DNA from: Sphingosinicella sp. CPCC 101087
GTDB lineage: Bacteria; Pseudomonadota; Alphaproteobacteria; Sphingomonadales; Sphingomonadaceae
DNA: 64,000 nucleotides
Direction: 5' to 3'
Assembly (NCBI RefSeq): GCF_004151485.1
Contig: NZ_SBFF01000002.1
Coordinates: forward strand, 62,001 to 126,000
Positions 9,371 to 19,636 of this stretch are shown here, piece after piece. Made by a program: the position numbers and the translations under genes. Position 1 is the stretch's first letter, and the number at the start of each line of letters is the position of its first letter. The notes below the pieces were generated by a model, which worked only from the letters and a program-made list of their open reading frames with translations, was not told the origin of the DNA and did not search any database.

Positions 9371-9705
9371 GGACGCGAAGATTTGAGCTGGATCGTGCCG
9401 AGGGGAAGCTGCTGGGCGTCTGTGCCGGCCTCGCCAACCATACGGGCATAGACGTCACGATCATCCGCGTCGGCCTGGTGCTGATCACGTTGATGGGCGC
9501 ATTTCCCTGGACGGTCGTCGCTTATGGCGCCGCCGCCTTGATCGGGCATCGCCGCCGCCGGGCGGACACGGACCCTGTTCGTTTCGCCGGACGCGAGGAG
9601 ACGAGGGAGCGGATGCGCAACCTCGACCTGCGGATGCGGGCGGTCGAGACCTGTGCGACCAGCGCGAACAGCCGCCTCGCCCGCGAGATCGAGGATCTGC
9701 GTTGA
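9367..9705 (+). CDS. pspC: Phage shock protein C (PspC)
   Basis: A 112-residue PspC-domain protein. It begins with the family signature RFELDRAEGKLLGVCAGLAN, followed by a hydrophobic helix (about residues 38-60: VGLVLITLMGAFPWTVVAYG) and a charged C-terminal helix. It works with PspB as stress sensor in the inner membrane. The start overlaps the pspB stop. Confidence 0.94.
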   Translation: MRTRRFELDRAEGKLLGVCAGLANHTGIDVTIIRVGLVLITLMGAFPWTVVAYGAAALIGHRRRRADTDPVRFAGREETRERMRNLDLRMRAVETCATSANSRLAREIEDLR

Positions 9706-9939
9706 GTGGCGTGGGGCGCGAGGGGAAGGAGGAAGTTGGAGTGGGGATCGGTGTTCATCCTGGGATTGCCTGCGGGACGTTGCTGATCTCCGCCGCCCGC
9801 AACGTCTTGGGAACGAGCGGGAGCGACTCCCGCCGTCCGGCACCCTGCCGGCCCGGGCCCCGAACAGGGGCCGACGCCCCGAACGTCCGAGGGAATTGGA
9901 AGACTGCGTCCAGGCGCAGCGGGAATGAAGGAGGAAGAG
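9706..9939 (+). other. Intra-operon spacer with GC-rich hairpin
   Basis: Between pspC and the next small gene lie 234 bp with no convincing gene. A TTG-started frame runs through it and over the next gene but has chance-like composition. A hairpin with arms GGCCCC and GGGGCC around GAACA sits at 9856-9872 and could attenuate or stabilise the transcript. Confidence 0.4.
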
Positions 9940-10173
9940 ATGAACGAAGCGATGATGACGATCACCTTGTCGAGCTTCGGATTGCTGGCGCTCGGCATAC
10001 CGACGCTGGCTGCGCTCAAGGGATGGCAGGGCTGGCTCGAGGTGAAGAGGCTCGAGCTGACCGGGCAGGGCCGGCAGGAGCCGCGCAGCTCGGCAATGGA
10101 CCGCATCGAGATTGCCGACCTGAAGGAACGGGTCCGCAAGCTCGAATCGATCGCCGCCTGCATCGACCCTTGA
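9940..10173 (+). CDS. Second PspB-like small membrane protein
   Basis: A 77-residue protein with one membrane helix (about residues 7-27) and a C-terminal charged helix, DLKERVRKLESIAACIDP. This resembles the end of PspB (helix ending RIQALESILDAE-x-P in E. coli), so I read it as a PspB paralogue or PspD-like accessory. GGAGGAAG lies 3-4 nt upstream of the chosen ATG; an earlier ATG at 9925 comes before the Shine-Dalgarno site. It is on the same strand as pspABC. Confidence 0.65.
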   Translation: MNEAMMTITLSSFGLLALGIPTLAALKGWQGWLEVKRLELTGQGRQEPRSSAMDRIEIADLKERVRKLESIAACIDP

Positions 10174-10326
10174 GGGCCGGGGTGACGCCTGACGGCGCAT
10201 CCCGCCCTTCACTCACCGGGTCACCGTGATGAGCGGTGAGCTTGTCCAACCGGCATTTCGAAGGAACAGCACGACTATTGCGGCATCCCTATTCCGCGCC
10301 GGGAACGCCCTCCGTCGACACTATGC

Positions 10327-10845
10327 TCAATCTCTTGCGCCCGCCGCCTCGCCGTCGATCCGCGACCGCTCGGTCGTCCCATCCGAGCGGATCGACCAAA
10401 GGTCCCCGAAATCCTCATGCACCAGCGGCTCCGGCCGCGTGCCGCCGAGCTGCTCGATGATGTCCGGCACGGTGTTGCTGTGTCCGACGACGAGGGCAGG
10501 GGTCGGCCCTGCCCGCACCCGCGCCACCAGGGCTGGCGTGTCGCGCGGATCGTAGACGATCGGAATAAGGTCAAGCCGTGCCGCGGTTGGCGCCGCGGTC
10601 TGGACCGTGCGCTTGTAGGTGCTGACATAGATGACGGCCGGCGGGGCCTCGGCCAGCCGATCCGCCAGCAACACGGCCTGCCTGTGTCCCTCCGCGGTCA
10701 GATCCGGGTCGCGCTCGCCCTCGGGCGTGTGTAGGTGTCGCACGACATGATAGATGGGCAGCTCGCCCGGCGGCGCGGCGGCCGGCGTGGCGCAGGCGGC
10801 GCCAAGAGCCAACAGGGCTGGAGCGAGCAGGCGGCCGAACGACAT
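10327..10845 (-). CDS. Histidine phosphatase family lipoprotein
   Basis: A 172-residue SixA/phosphoglycerate-mutase-like histidine phosphatase. The N-terminus is a lipoprotein signal ending in ALGAAC, so it is probably anchored in the envelope. The catalytic histidine is in VVRHLHT, which replaces the usual RHG with RHL. The second histidine is in VVGHSNT, and arginine in YKRTVQTA fits the usual site. The start at 10845 is supported by GGGGAGGA upstream. The substrate is unknown; a cytoplasmic phosphohistidine role is unlikely given the signal. Confidence 0.82.
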   Translation of the reverse strand: MSFGRLLAPALLALGAACATPAAAPPGELPIYHVVRHLHTPEGERDPDLTAEGHRQAVLLADRLAEAPPAVIYVSTYKRTVQTAAPTAARLDLIPIVYDPRDTPALVARVRAGPTPALVVGHSNTVPDIIEQLGGTRPEPLVHEDFGDLWSIRSDGTTERSRIDGEAAGARD

Positions 10846-10851
10846 GGATGA

Positions 10852-13253
<2,402 letters not shown>

Positions 13254-13259
13254 CCCGCC

Positions 13260-14612
13260 ATGGCGCGCTATGAATTCAAGCTGCCCGACATCGGCGAGGG
13301 CATTGCCGAGGCCGAGATCGTCGCCTGGCACGTCAAGGTCGGCGACATGGTCGCCGAGGACCAGCAGATCGCCGACATGATGACCGACAAGGCGACGGTC
13401 GAGATGGAATCCCCGGTCGCCGGCAAGGTGGTCCAGGTCGCGGGGAACGTCGGCGACCAGATCCCTATCGGGAGCGTACTGGTGGTGTTCGAGACCGAAG
13501 GCGAGGTCGAGGCAGAAGAAGCCCCGCTGGCCGACGGCATGAGCGATGTCGCCGAGGAGATGATCCCCACCGAGGACGTCCAGCCGGTCGAGCGACGGTC
13601 GAGCGAGGACCGGCGCGCCGCCGAGGAGGATCGCCGTACGGAGGACCGCGGAGGCGAGGATCGACGCGTCGGCGAATGGCGTGCCCGGGAAGCGCCGGCG
13701 GAGGCGGGAGCGCCGCCTGCCGCGGAGCGCGCGCAGGCCGCCGCGGCGCAGGCACCCAAGATACTCGCTTCGCCTGCGGTGCGGCAGCGGGCGCGCGATC
13801 TCGGCATCGATCTGGCCCAGGTCAAATATTCCGGCGACCGGATCCGCCACGCGGATCTCGACGCTTTTCTTCTCTACCAGGGCGGCGCCGTCGCGCGCGG
13901 GCCGGCGCCGCGTCGCATGGACGAGGACGTCAAGGTCGTCGGCCTGCGCCGGCGAATCGCCGAGAACCTCCAGGAAGCGAAGCGGCGTATTCCGCATTTC
14001 ACCTATGTCGACGAGGTCGACGTCACCGCGCTCGAGCAGACCCGCGCGATGATGAACATGGACAAGGGCGACAATCCCAAGCTCACCATGCTGCCCTTCC
14101 TGATCAGCGGGATGTGCCGGGTGCTGGTCGATTATCCGCAGATCAATGCCACCTTCGACGACGATGCCGGAGTCATCCATCGCTCGGGCGCGGTCCACAT
14201 GGGCATGGCGACCCAGACCGAGCACGGGCTCGCCGTTCCCGTCATCCGCAATGCCGAAGGGCGCGACGTTTGGAACCTCGCCCGCGAGATCCTCCGGCTC
14301 GCCGAGGCGACCCGCACCGGCAAGGCGACCCGAGACGAATTGAGCGGGTCGACGATCACGATCAGCAGCCTGGGCCCGATGGGCGGCATCGTTTCCACGC
14401 CCGTCATCAATCGGCCCGAAGTCGCGATCATCGCCGTGAACAAGGTCAAGGAGATGCCGGTCGTCGTCGACGGCGAACTCGAGATCCGCAAGATGATGAA
14501 CCTCTCTTTGTCCTGCGACCACCGCGTCGTCGACGGCTGGGACGCGGCCAGCTTCATCCAGGATCTGAAGAAGCTGCTGGAGAATCCGCTGCGGCTGCTG
14601 TCGATGCGCTGA
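13260..14612 (+). CDS. bkdB: Branched-chain 2-oxoacid dehydrogenase E2 (dihydrolipoyl acyltransferase)
   Basis: The 450-residue E2 core transfers the acyl group from E1 to CoA. It has one N-terminal lipoyl domain (lipoyl lysine K44 in MTDKATVEME), a peripheral-subunit-binding domain (about residues 168-203, LASPAVRQRARDLGI) and a catalytic domain with HRVVDGWDAASF near the C-terminus. The linker at residues 112-140 is packed with Arg, Glu and Asp instead of the common Ala/Pro-rich hinge. No E3 gene follows, so the complex must use a lipoamide dehydrogenase encoded elsewhere. Confidence 0.96.
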   Translation: MARYEFKLPDIGEGIAEAEIVAWHVKVGDMVAEDQQIADMMTDKATVEMESPVAGKVVQVAGNVGDQIPIGSVLVVFETEGEVEAEEAPLADGMSDVAEEMIPTEDVQPVERRSSEDRRAAEEDRRTEDRGGEDRRVGEWRAREAPAEAGAPPAAERAQAAAAQAPKILASPAVRQRARDLGIDLAQVKYSGDRIRHADLDAFLLYQGGAVARGPAPRRMDEDVKVVGLRRRIAENLQEAKRRIPHFTYVDEVDVTALEQTRAMMNMDKGDNPKLTMLPFLISGMCRVLVDYPQINATFDDDAGVIHRSGAVHMGMATQTEHGLAVPVIRNAEGRDVWNLAREILRLAEATRTGKATRDELSGSTITISSLGPMGGIVSTPVINRPEVAIIAVNKVKEMPVVVDGELEIRKMMNLSLSCDHRVVDGWDAASFIQDLKKLLENPLRLLSMR

Positions 14613-14714
14613 CCCGACGCCTCGCGCTGAGGGAAGGCGGCCGGAAGTGGCGTGATCTTGCCGCGCCGCCGGCCTTCGTCAGACCTGTTTCTGCCGTGCC
14701 CGCTCGGGTGGGCC

Positions 14715-15734
14715 TCACGATGCGGCGCGGAGCCCGCTCTCCTTGGCGAGAAGCAGTGTCGTTTCGACGCGATTGCGGCCCATCGATTTTGCCTTGTACA
14801 GCGCCGTGTCGGCGGCCTGAAGCAGCCCTTCCGGCATTCTCGTCGTTCCGCCTGCCGTAGCCATGGCCGTGGCCACGCCGACGCTGACCGTCACGTTCGG
14901 GCCGATCCCGCTCGATGGGTGAGGGAGGGCGAGCGCCTCGATGGCGAGCCTCGTCGTCTCCGCAAGGGCCGTCGCTTCGCTCTGGTCGGTGCCGGGAGCG
15001 ATGACCACGAATTCCTCGCCACCATAGCGTGCGGCAAGGAAGTGGGCACGCTTGAGGCTCGTGCCGATCGTCCGGGCGACGGTGCGCAGGCAGTCGTCGC
15101 CCACCTGATGGCCGTTGGCATCGTTGAACGACTTGAAGCAGTCGATGTCGAACAGCAGCAGTGACAGCATTCCCCGACAGTCAAGCGCATGCTGCCAGGC
15201 GCGGTCGAACGCCTCGTCGAAGGCTCGGCGGTTCGACAGTCCGGTCAGTCCGTCAGTCCGCGCCAGCGCTTCGAGCTCGGCCTCGATCCCCTTCTTCTCC
15301 GAGATGTCGCGCATGGTGAAGAGGATATCCGTCGGTTGTCCGGTTTTCGGATCCTCGACGGTGCTGCAATTGGTTTCGACCCAGATCAGGGAACCGTCGC
15401 TGCGCCGCATGCGGAATTCCAGCTTCACTTCGGGCAGGCTGCCTGCGAAATGCTGGCGAACGGCCGTGGCCACGAGCTGACGGTCTTCTTCGTAAACGAA
15501 ATTGTTCGAAACCACGTCGCCGCCGGCGGCGTAGATGTCCTGCGGCGTGCAGCCGAGCAAGCGTGCCACCGACGGCGAGATGTAGCGCGCCTTGCCGTCG
15601 ACGCCGAAGCGGAAGATGACCTCGCCGCCCAGTTCGGCCAGCATCCTCAGCGATTCGGACTCGCGGCTCTCTCTGGCGTTCGGGCCGAAATGTCGTGCGA
15701 ACCATGTCGACGCCCGCCCAAGAACCCGCTTCAT
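14715..15734 (-). CDS. PAS-GGDEF diguanylate cyclase
   Basis: A 339-residue cytoplasmic protein that should make cyclic di-GMP. A PAS domain (about residues 30-145, ending ILFTMRDISEKK) is joined by a short coiled coil to a GGDEF domain (about residues 158-325) with active-site motif RYGGEEF (GGEEF at 238-242). The position of the RxxD inhibitory site reads RAHF, so product inhibition is probably absent. There is no membrane segment. It stands alone, convergent with the bkd operon. Confidence 0.93.
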   Translation of the reverse strand: MKRVLGRASTWFARHFGPNARESRESESLRMLAELGGEVIFRFGVDGKARYISPSVARLLGCTPQDIYAAGGDVVSNNFVYEEDRQLVATAVRQHFAGSLPEVKLEFRMRRSDGSLIWVETNCSTVEDPKTGQPTDILFTMRDISEKKGIEAELEALARTDGLTGLSNRRAFDEAFDRAWQHALDCRGMLSLLLFDIDCFKSFNDANGHQVGDDCLRTVARTIGTSLKRAHFLAARYGGEEFVVIAPGTDQSEATALAETTRLAIEALALPHPSSGIGPNVTVSVGVATAMATAGGTTRMPEGLLQAADTALYKAKSMGRNRVETTLLLAKESGLRAAS

Positions 15735-15907
15735 CAGCCCACTCCCAAGCTTTCACGCTATCCGGAAGTCGTAAAGATTCCCTTCGCTTAGCACCCACGC
15801 GTCGCCGCCCAGAGCGTCGGGCCTCGAGAGGGCAGGTCCCTCGACCCCCCGCCCTCCGTGGTCGAATGCGGTTCCCCCGCGCACCCGAACGGCGCTAAAG
15901 CGCGGCC

Positions 15908-18229
15908 ATGCTGAAGAAGACCGAAAGCCCCGACCTGGACGCGCTCCGCCTCGTCGAGGAGCGCCTGCGCTGGCTCTCGTCCTGGACGATCCACCACGCC
16001 AACCATATTCGCGAGAGCGGCGATGGCCTGAAGGTGGGCGGACACCAGGCGAGCTGTGCCTCAATCACGGCCATCATGGCGGCGCTCTACTTCCACGCGC
16101 TCGGGCCGAACGATCGGGTCGCGGTGAAGCCGCACGCCGGCCCGGTGCTTCACGCGATCCATTATCTGCTCGGTAGCCAGAGCCGTGAACAGCTGGAAGC
16201 GTTTCGCGGATTCGGCGGCGCGCAAAGCTACCCCAGCCGGACCAAGGACCGGATACCGGTCGACTTTTCGACGGGCTCGGTGGGGCTGGGCGTGGCGATC
16301 ACGGCTTTCGCCAGCCTGGTCCAGGACTATCTGCTCGCCCACGGCCTGATCGCGTCGGAGCAGACGGGACGAATGGTCGCCCTGCTCGGCGACGCCGAAC
16401 TCGACGAGGGCAATATCTACGAATGCCTCATCGAGGCTGCCAAGCACGATATCCGCAACTGCTGGTGGATCGTCGACTATAACCGCCAGTCGCTCGATGC
16501 GACCACGGCCGACCGGATGTTCAGCCGTTTCGACGACATTTTCGAAACCTGCGGGTGGCGCGTCGTCACGCTCAAATATGGCAAGGCCCAGCAGGCCGCC
16601 TTCGCCGAGCCGGGCGGGGCGGGGCTTCGCGACTTCATCGACCGGACCGGCAATGCCGATTATGCCGCGCTCACCTATCTCGGCGGCGCGGCCTGGCGCG
16701 AGCGTCTGCTGAAGGACCTGGGGGACGAGGCCAGGCCGCTGCTCGACGCCCGGGACGACGACGCCCTCCAAGCGCTGATGACCAATCTCGGCGGCCACGA
16801 CGTCGAGTGCCTGGTGGAGGCGTTCGAAGCTGCGCGCGACGACGTGCCGACCTTGTTCATCGCCTACACGATCAAGGGCTATGGACTGCCGTTCGCCGGC
16901 CACAAGGACAATCATTCCGGTCTGATGACCCCGACCCAGATCGCTGGTCTGCGCGATTCGATGGGCATTGCCGAAGGCGAAGAATGGGCAGCCTGGGCTG
17001 GGCTGGGCGGCAATGCCGCGAGCGCGGCCAGGGCATTGGTCGAACGTAGCCGTATCGCCCGGTCGCGCCCCGACCGCGCCTGGAACCAGGCCGAGACGCC
17101 GGCGATCGCGCCGCCGGCAGGGGAGGAGCAGTCGACCCAGGCGGCGTTCGGCCGGATCCTGCTCGACCTGTCGCGCACCGGCGGCGGCCTCGCCGACCGG
17201 ATCGTCACCACCTCGCCCGACGTCACCGTCTCGACCAACCTCGGTGCTTGGGTGAACCAGCGCGGCCTGTTTCGCCGTGCCGAGCTCAAGGACGTGTTCG
17301 CCCAGGCTCGGATTCCTTCGGCGCAGAAATGGGCTGGCGGCGAAGCCGGCCAGCACATCGAGCTCGGCATTGCCGAGAACAATCTGTTCCTGATGCTTGC
17401 CGCCATGGGGCTGGCGGGCGACCTGTTCGGCGAACGGCTGTTCCCGATCGGCACCGTCTACGACCCGTTCATCGCCCGCGGGCTCGATGCGCTCAATTAT
17501 GCCTGCTACCAGGACGCCCGCTTCCTGCTCGTCGGGACTCCGTCGGGCCTTACGCTGGGGCCGGAAGGCGGCGCTCACCAGTCGATCAACCCGCCGCTCA
17601 TTGCAATGGGCCAGCCGGGTCTCAGGCATTACGAGCCCGCCTTCGCCGACGAGCTCGCCTTGTTCATGGAAGAAGCTTTCCGCCTCATGCAGCGACCGGA
17701 CGGCGAGAGCGTCTATCTGCGGCTCTCGACCCGTACCGTCCGCCAGCCGGCTCGGACCGGCGACGGCTGGAAGGCCGACGCGCTCGCCGGCGGCTATTGG
17801 CTGCGCGCTCCGGCGGAAGGCGCGGAAGCCGCTTTGGTCTACTCGGGCGCCCTCGCGCCGGAGGCGATCGCCGCATGGGAGGCGCTGAAGGACGACGTAC
17901 CGGGACTGGGTCTGCTCGCCATCACGTCTCCCGACCTGCTCCACCGCGGTTGGACCGATCGTCTCGCCGCCCGGTGGAACGGCAGGGACCCGGAGCCGTC
18001 CCAGGTCGAGCGGCTTCTCGCGCCGCTCGCTCCGAATGCCGGTCTCGTCACGCTGATCGACGCGGCGCCCGCCTCTCTGTCTTGGATCGGCGGCGTGCGC
18101 GGCCAGCGGGTCAGCCCGCTCGGGGTCGATCGATTCGGCCAGACGGGCAGCCTCTCCGAGCTCTACCGCGCCTATCGGCTGGATACCGCCGCGATCGTCG
18201 AAGCGGCGGCCGAGCTTTTCCTGACCTGA
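15908..18229 (+). CDS. Homodimeric 2-oxoacid dehydrogenase E1 (AceE/transketolase-like)
   Basis: A 773-residue TPP-dependent E1 of the homodimeric AceE type. It has the N-terminal HHANHIRESGDGLKVGGHQAS region, the TPP-binding GDAELDEGNIYECLIEAAKH to DYNRQSLD segment, the transketolase pyrimidine domain (ELGIAENNLFLMLAAMGLAG) and a C-terminal domain. It is shorter than E. coli AceE (887 aa). No E2 or E3 is adjacent, though the bkd operon lies 1.3 kb upstream. The substrate is unknown; pyruvate or another 2-oxoacid is likely. Confidence 0.85.
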   Translation: MLKKTESPDLDALRLVEERLRWLSSWTIHHANHIRESGDGLKVGGHQASCASITAIMAALYFHALGPNDRVAVKPHAGPVLHAIHYLLGSQSREQLEAFRGFGGAQSYPSRTKDRIPVDFSTGSVGLGVAITAFASLVQDYLLAHGLIASEQTGRMVALLGDAELDEGNIYECLIEAAKHDIRNCWWIVDYNRQSLDATTADRMFSRFDDIFETCGWRVVTLKYGKAQQAAFAEPGGAGLRDFIDRTGNADYAALTYLGGAAWRERLLKDLGDEARPLLDARDDDALQALMTNLGGHDVECLVEAFEAARDDVPTLFIAYTIKGYGLPFAGHKDNHSGLMTPTQIAGLRDSMGIAEGEEWAAWAGLGGNAASAARALVERSRIARSRPDRAWNQAETPAIAPPAGEEQSTQAAFGRILLDLSRTGGGLADRIVTTSPDVTVSTNLGAWVNQRGLFRRAELKDVFAQARIPSAQKWAGGEAGQHIELGIAENNLFLMLAAMGLAGDLFGERLFPIGTVYDPFIARGLDALNYACYQDARFLLVGTPSGLTLGPEGGAHQSINPPLIAMGQPGLRHYEPAFADELALFMEEAFRLMQRPDGESVYLRLSTRTVRQPARTGDGWKADALAGGYWLRAPAEGAEAALVYSGALAPEAIAAWEALKDDVPGLGLLAITSPDLLHRGWTDRLAARWNGRDPEPSQVERLLAPLAPNAGLVTLIDAAPASLSWIGGVRGQRVSPLGVDRFGQTGSLSELYRAYRLDTAAIVEAAAELFLT

Positions 18230-18283
18230 CCCGTCGCGGCTCTTGCGGCCGCCCGTATCGATTCCCGGGCCGACACCGCGACG

Positions 18284-19321
18284 TCAATCGTCGCCCGGCA
18301 TCCGTGTCCGCGTATGAAGCGCCTCCTGCACGTAGAGCCGCTTAACCAGCACGTAGAGCACCACCGTCAACGGCGCCGCGAGGATGATTCCCGACACGCC
18401 GAAGATGAAGCCCCCGGCCACCAGCGCGAACAGGAGCAAGGCCGGCGGCAGGTCCACCGCACGTTGCTGGACGATCGGCTCGAGCACATTGCCCTCGAAC
18501 TGCTGAACCAGCAGGAACAGGAGCATCGTCCAGAACGCCTCGTCCGGGCCGGCGGCAAAGGCGAGCAGCACCGCCGGAACGGCGGCGATGATCGGTCCGA
18601 TGAACGGCACGAACTCGAGCAGGGCGGCGAGCAGTCCCAGCGTCAGCGCGGAAGGTACGCCGATCAGCGTCAGGCCGAGCCAGGTCAGGATGCCGACCGC
18701 CGCCATCGAGACCATTCGGCCGAGCAGCCACAGCCTCAGGGCGCGCGCGCTCGCCTCCATCGCTTGCGCGGCGAGCGCCCGGCCACGTTCGGGAACGAGC
18801 TTGATCATCCCGGTCCAGTAGAGGCCGGGCTGCGCCGCCAGATAGATGCCGGCCACCAGCACGAGAAACGTGTCCGCCAGCGCGTTGCCGACCGACATGG
18901 CGATAGCGCCGAGGTTGCTGAGCACACCACCGTTTTCGCTGAGGCTGGCCGACCATTCGCGCATCATCTCGCCGATCCCCCAGGCGTCGAACCGATCGAG
19001 TGCCGCCTGCCACGCCGCCGGGACCATCTCGCGCAGCCCCGTCGCCTGGCGAGTCACCTCCGCGCCGAACGTCCAGAAGGCGCCCAGGATCACCCCCGCG
19101 ACGATCAAAATGGCGGCCAGCAAGGCAGCCCAATGGGGCAGTTTGAGCCGGCTGCGGATCGGCGCTGCGACGAGGTTGAGGATCACCGACACCAGGATCG
19201 CGCCGAACATGAGCAGGAACAGGTCGCGCAAATTCCACAGCAGCAGCGCGATGCCGATGACGATGATGGCGATGACGAGCCGCTCGATGAAGACCCGGTG
19301 ACTGATCGGCTCGCCGCTCAT
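18284..19321 (-). CDS. AI-2E/PerM family membrane protein
   Basis: A 345-residue inner-membrane protein of the AI-2E transporter (PerM/TqsA) superfamily. It has about seven or eight helices, an amphipathic soluble stretch (about residues 80-130) and the signature region LLEFVPFIGPIIAAVPAVLL, with FEGNVLEPIVQQRAVDLPPA in a C-terminal loop. Substrates in the family differ, including Na+/H+ exchange and autoinducer-2. The start at 19321 follows GGAAGGAGG; the frame is open further upstream but that part overlaps the opposite-strand small gene. Confidence 0.9.
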   Translation of the reverse strand: MSGEPISHRVFIERLVIAIIVIGIALLLWNLRDLFLLMFGAILVSVILNLVAAPIRSRLKLPHWAALLAAILIVAGVILGAFWTFGAEVTRQATGLREMVPAAWQAALDRFDAWGIGEMMREWSASLSENGGVLSNLGAIAMSVGNALADTFLVLVAGIYLAAQPGLYWTGMIKLVPERGRALAAQAMEASARALRLWLLGRMVSMAAVGILTWLGLTLIGVPSALTLGLLAALLEFVPFIGPIIAAVPAVLLAFAAGPDEAFWTMLLFLLVQQFEGNVLEPIVQQRAVDLPPALLLFALVAGGFIFGVSGIILAAPLTVVLYVLVKRLYVQEALHTRTRMPGDD

Positions 19322-19413
19322 CCGCGCCTCCTTCCAACCCTTGAACGTACCGGCGGAACATTCCTTTCCATCCGGCGCTGTTTCGTCCAATTGGCTCATG
19401 ACGGGAGAATGAC

Positions 19414-19620
19414 ATGATTGGCAAGATTCTCGGCGCCGGGATCGGCCGCCGCCTCGCCGGCTCCAATCGAGGACTGAAGGGCGCGCTGATCGGCGCCGCG
19501 GCACCCTGGCTGGTTCGCCGCGCCTTCACGCCCCTCGGCGTTGCCGCACTTGGAGCCTATGGCGCCAAGAAGTTCTACGATCGCCGCCGCGCTCGGCGAA
19601 CGCCTCCGCTCGACCTCTGA
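19414..19620 (+). CDS. Small basic protein, unknown function
   Basis: A 68-residue basic protein (MIGKILGAGIGRRLAGSNRG ... KKFYDRRRARR) with a hydrophobic, Gly/Ala-rich middle that could be a weak membrane helix. GGGAGAA stands 4 nt before the ATG. It lies between two genes on the other strand. The family is unrecognised, but start signal and composition favour a real gene. Confidence 0.6.
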   Translation: MIGKILGAGIGRRLAGSNRGLKGALIGAAAPWLVRRAFTPLGVAALGAYGAKKFYDRRRARRTPPLDL

Positions 19621-19636
19621 CTTCGCCGCCTTAGTT

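Noticed and set aside
8103-10173. Phage-shock genes as evidence of a prophage
   Set aside because: Psp proteins are host envelope-stress proteins; no integrase, capsid, terminase or attachment site is present.
9702-10229. TTG-started 175-codon frame after pspC
   Set aside because: It overlaps the better-supported PspB-like gene in another frame, lacks a ribosome-binding site and has chance-like composition.
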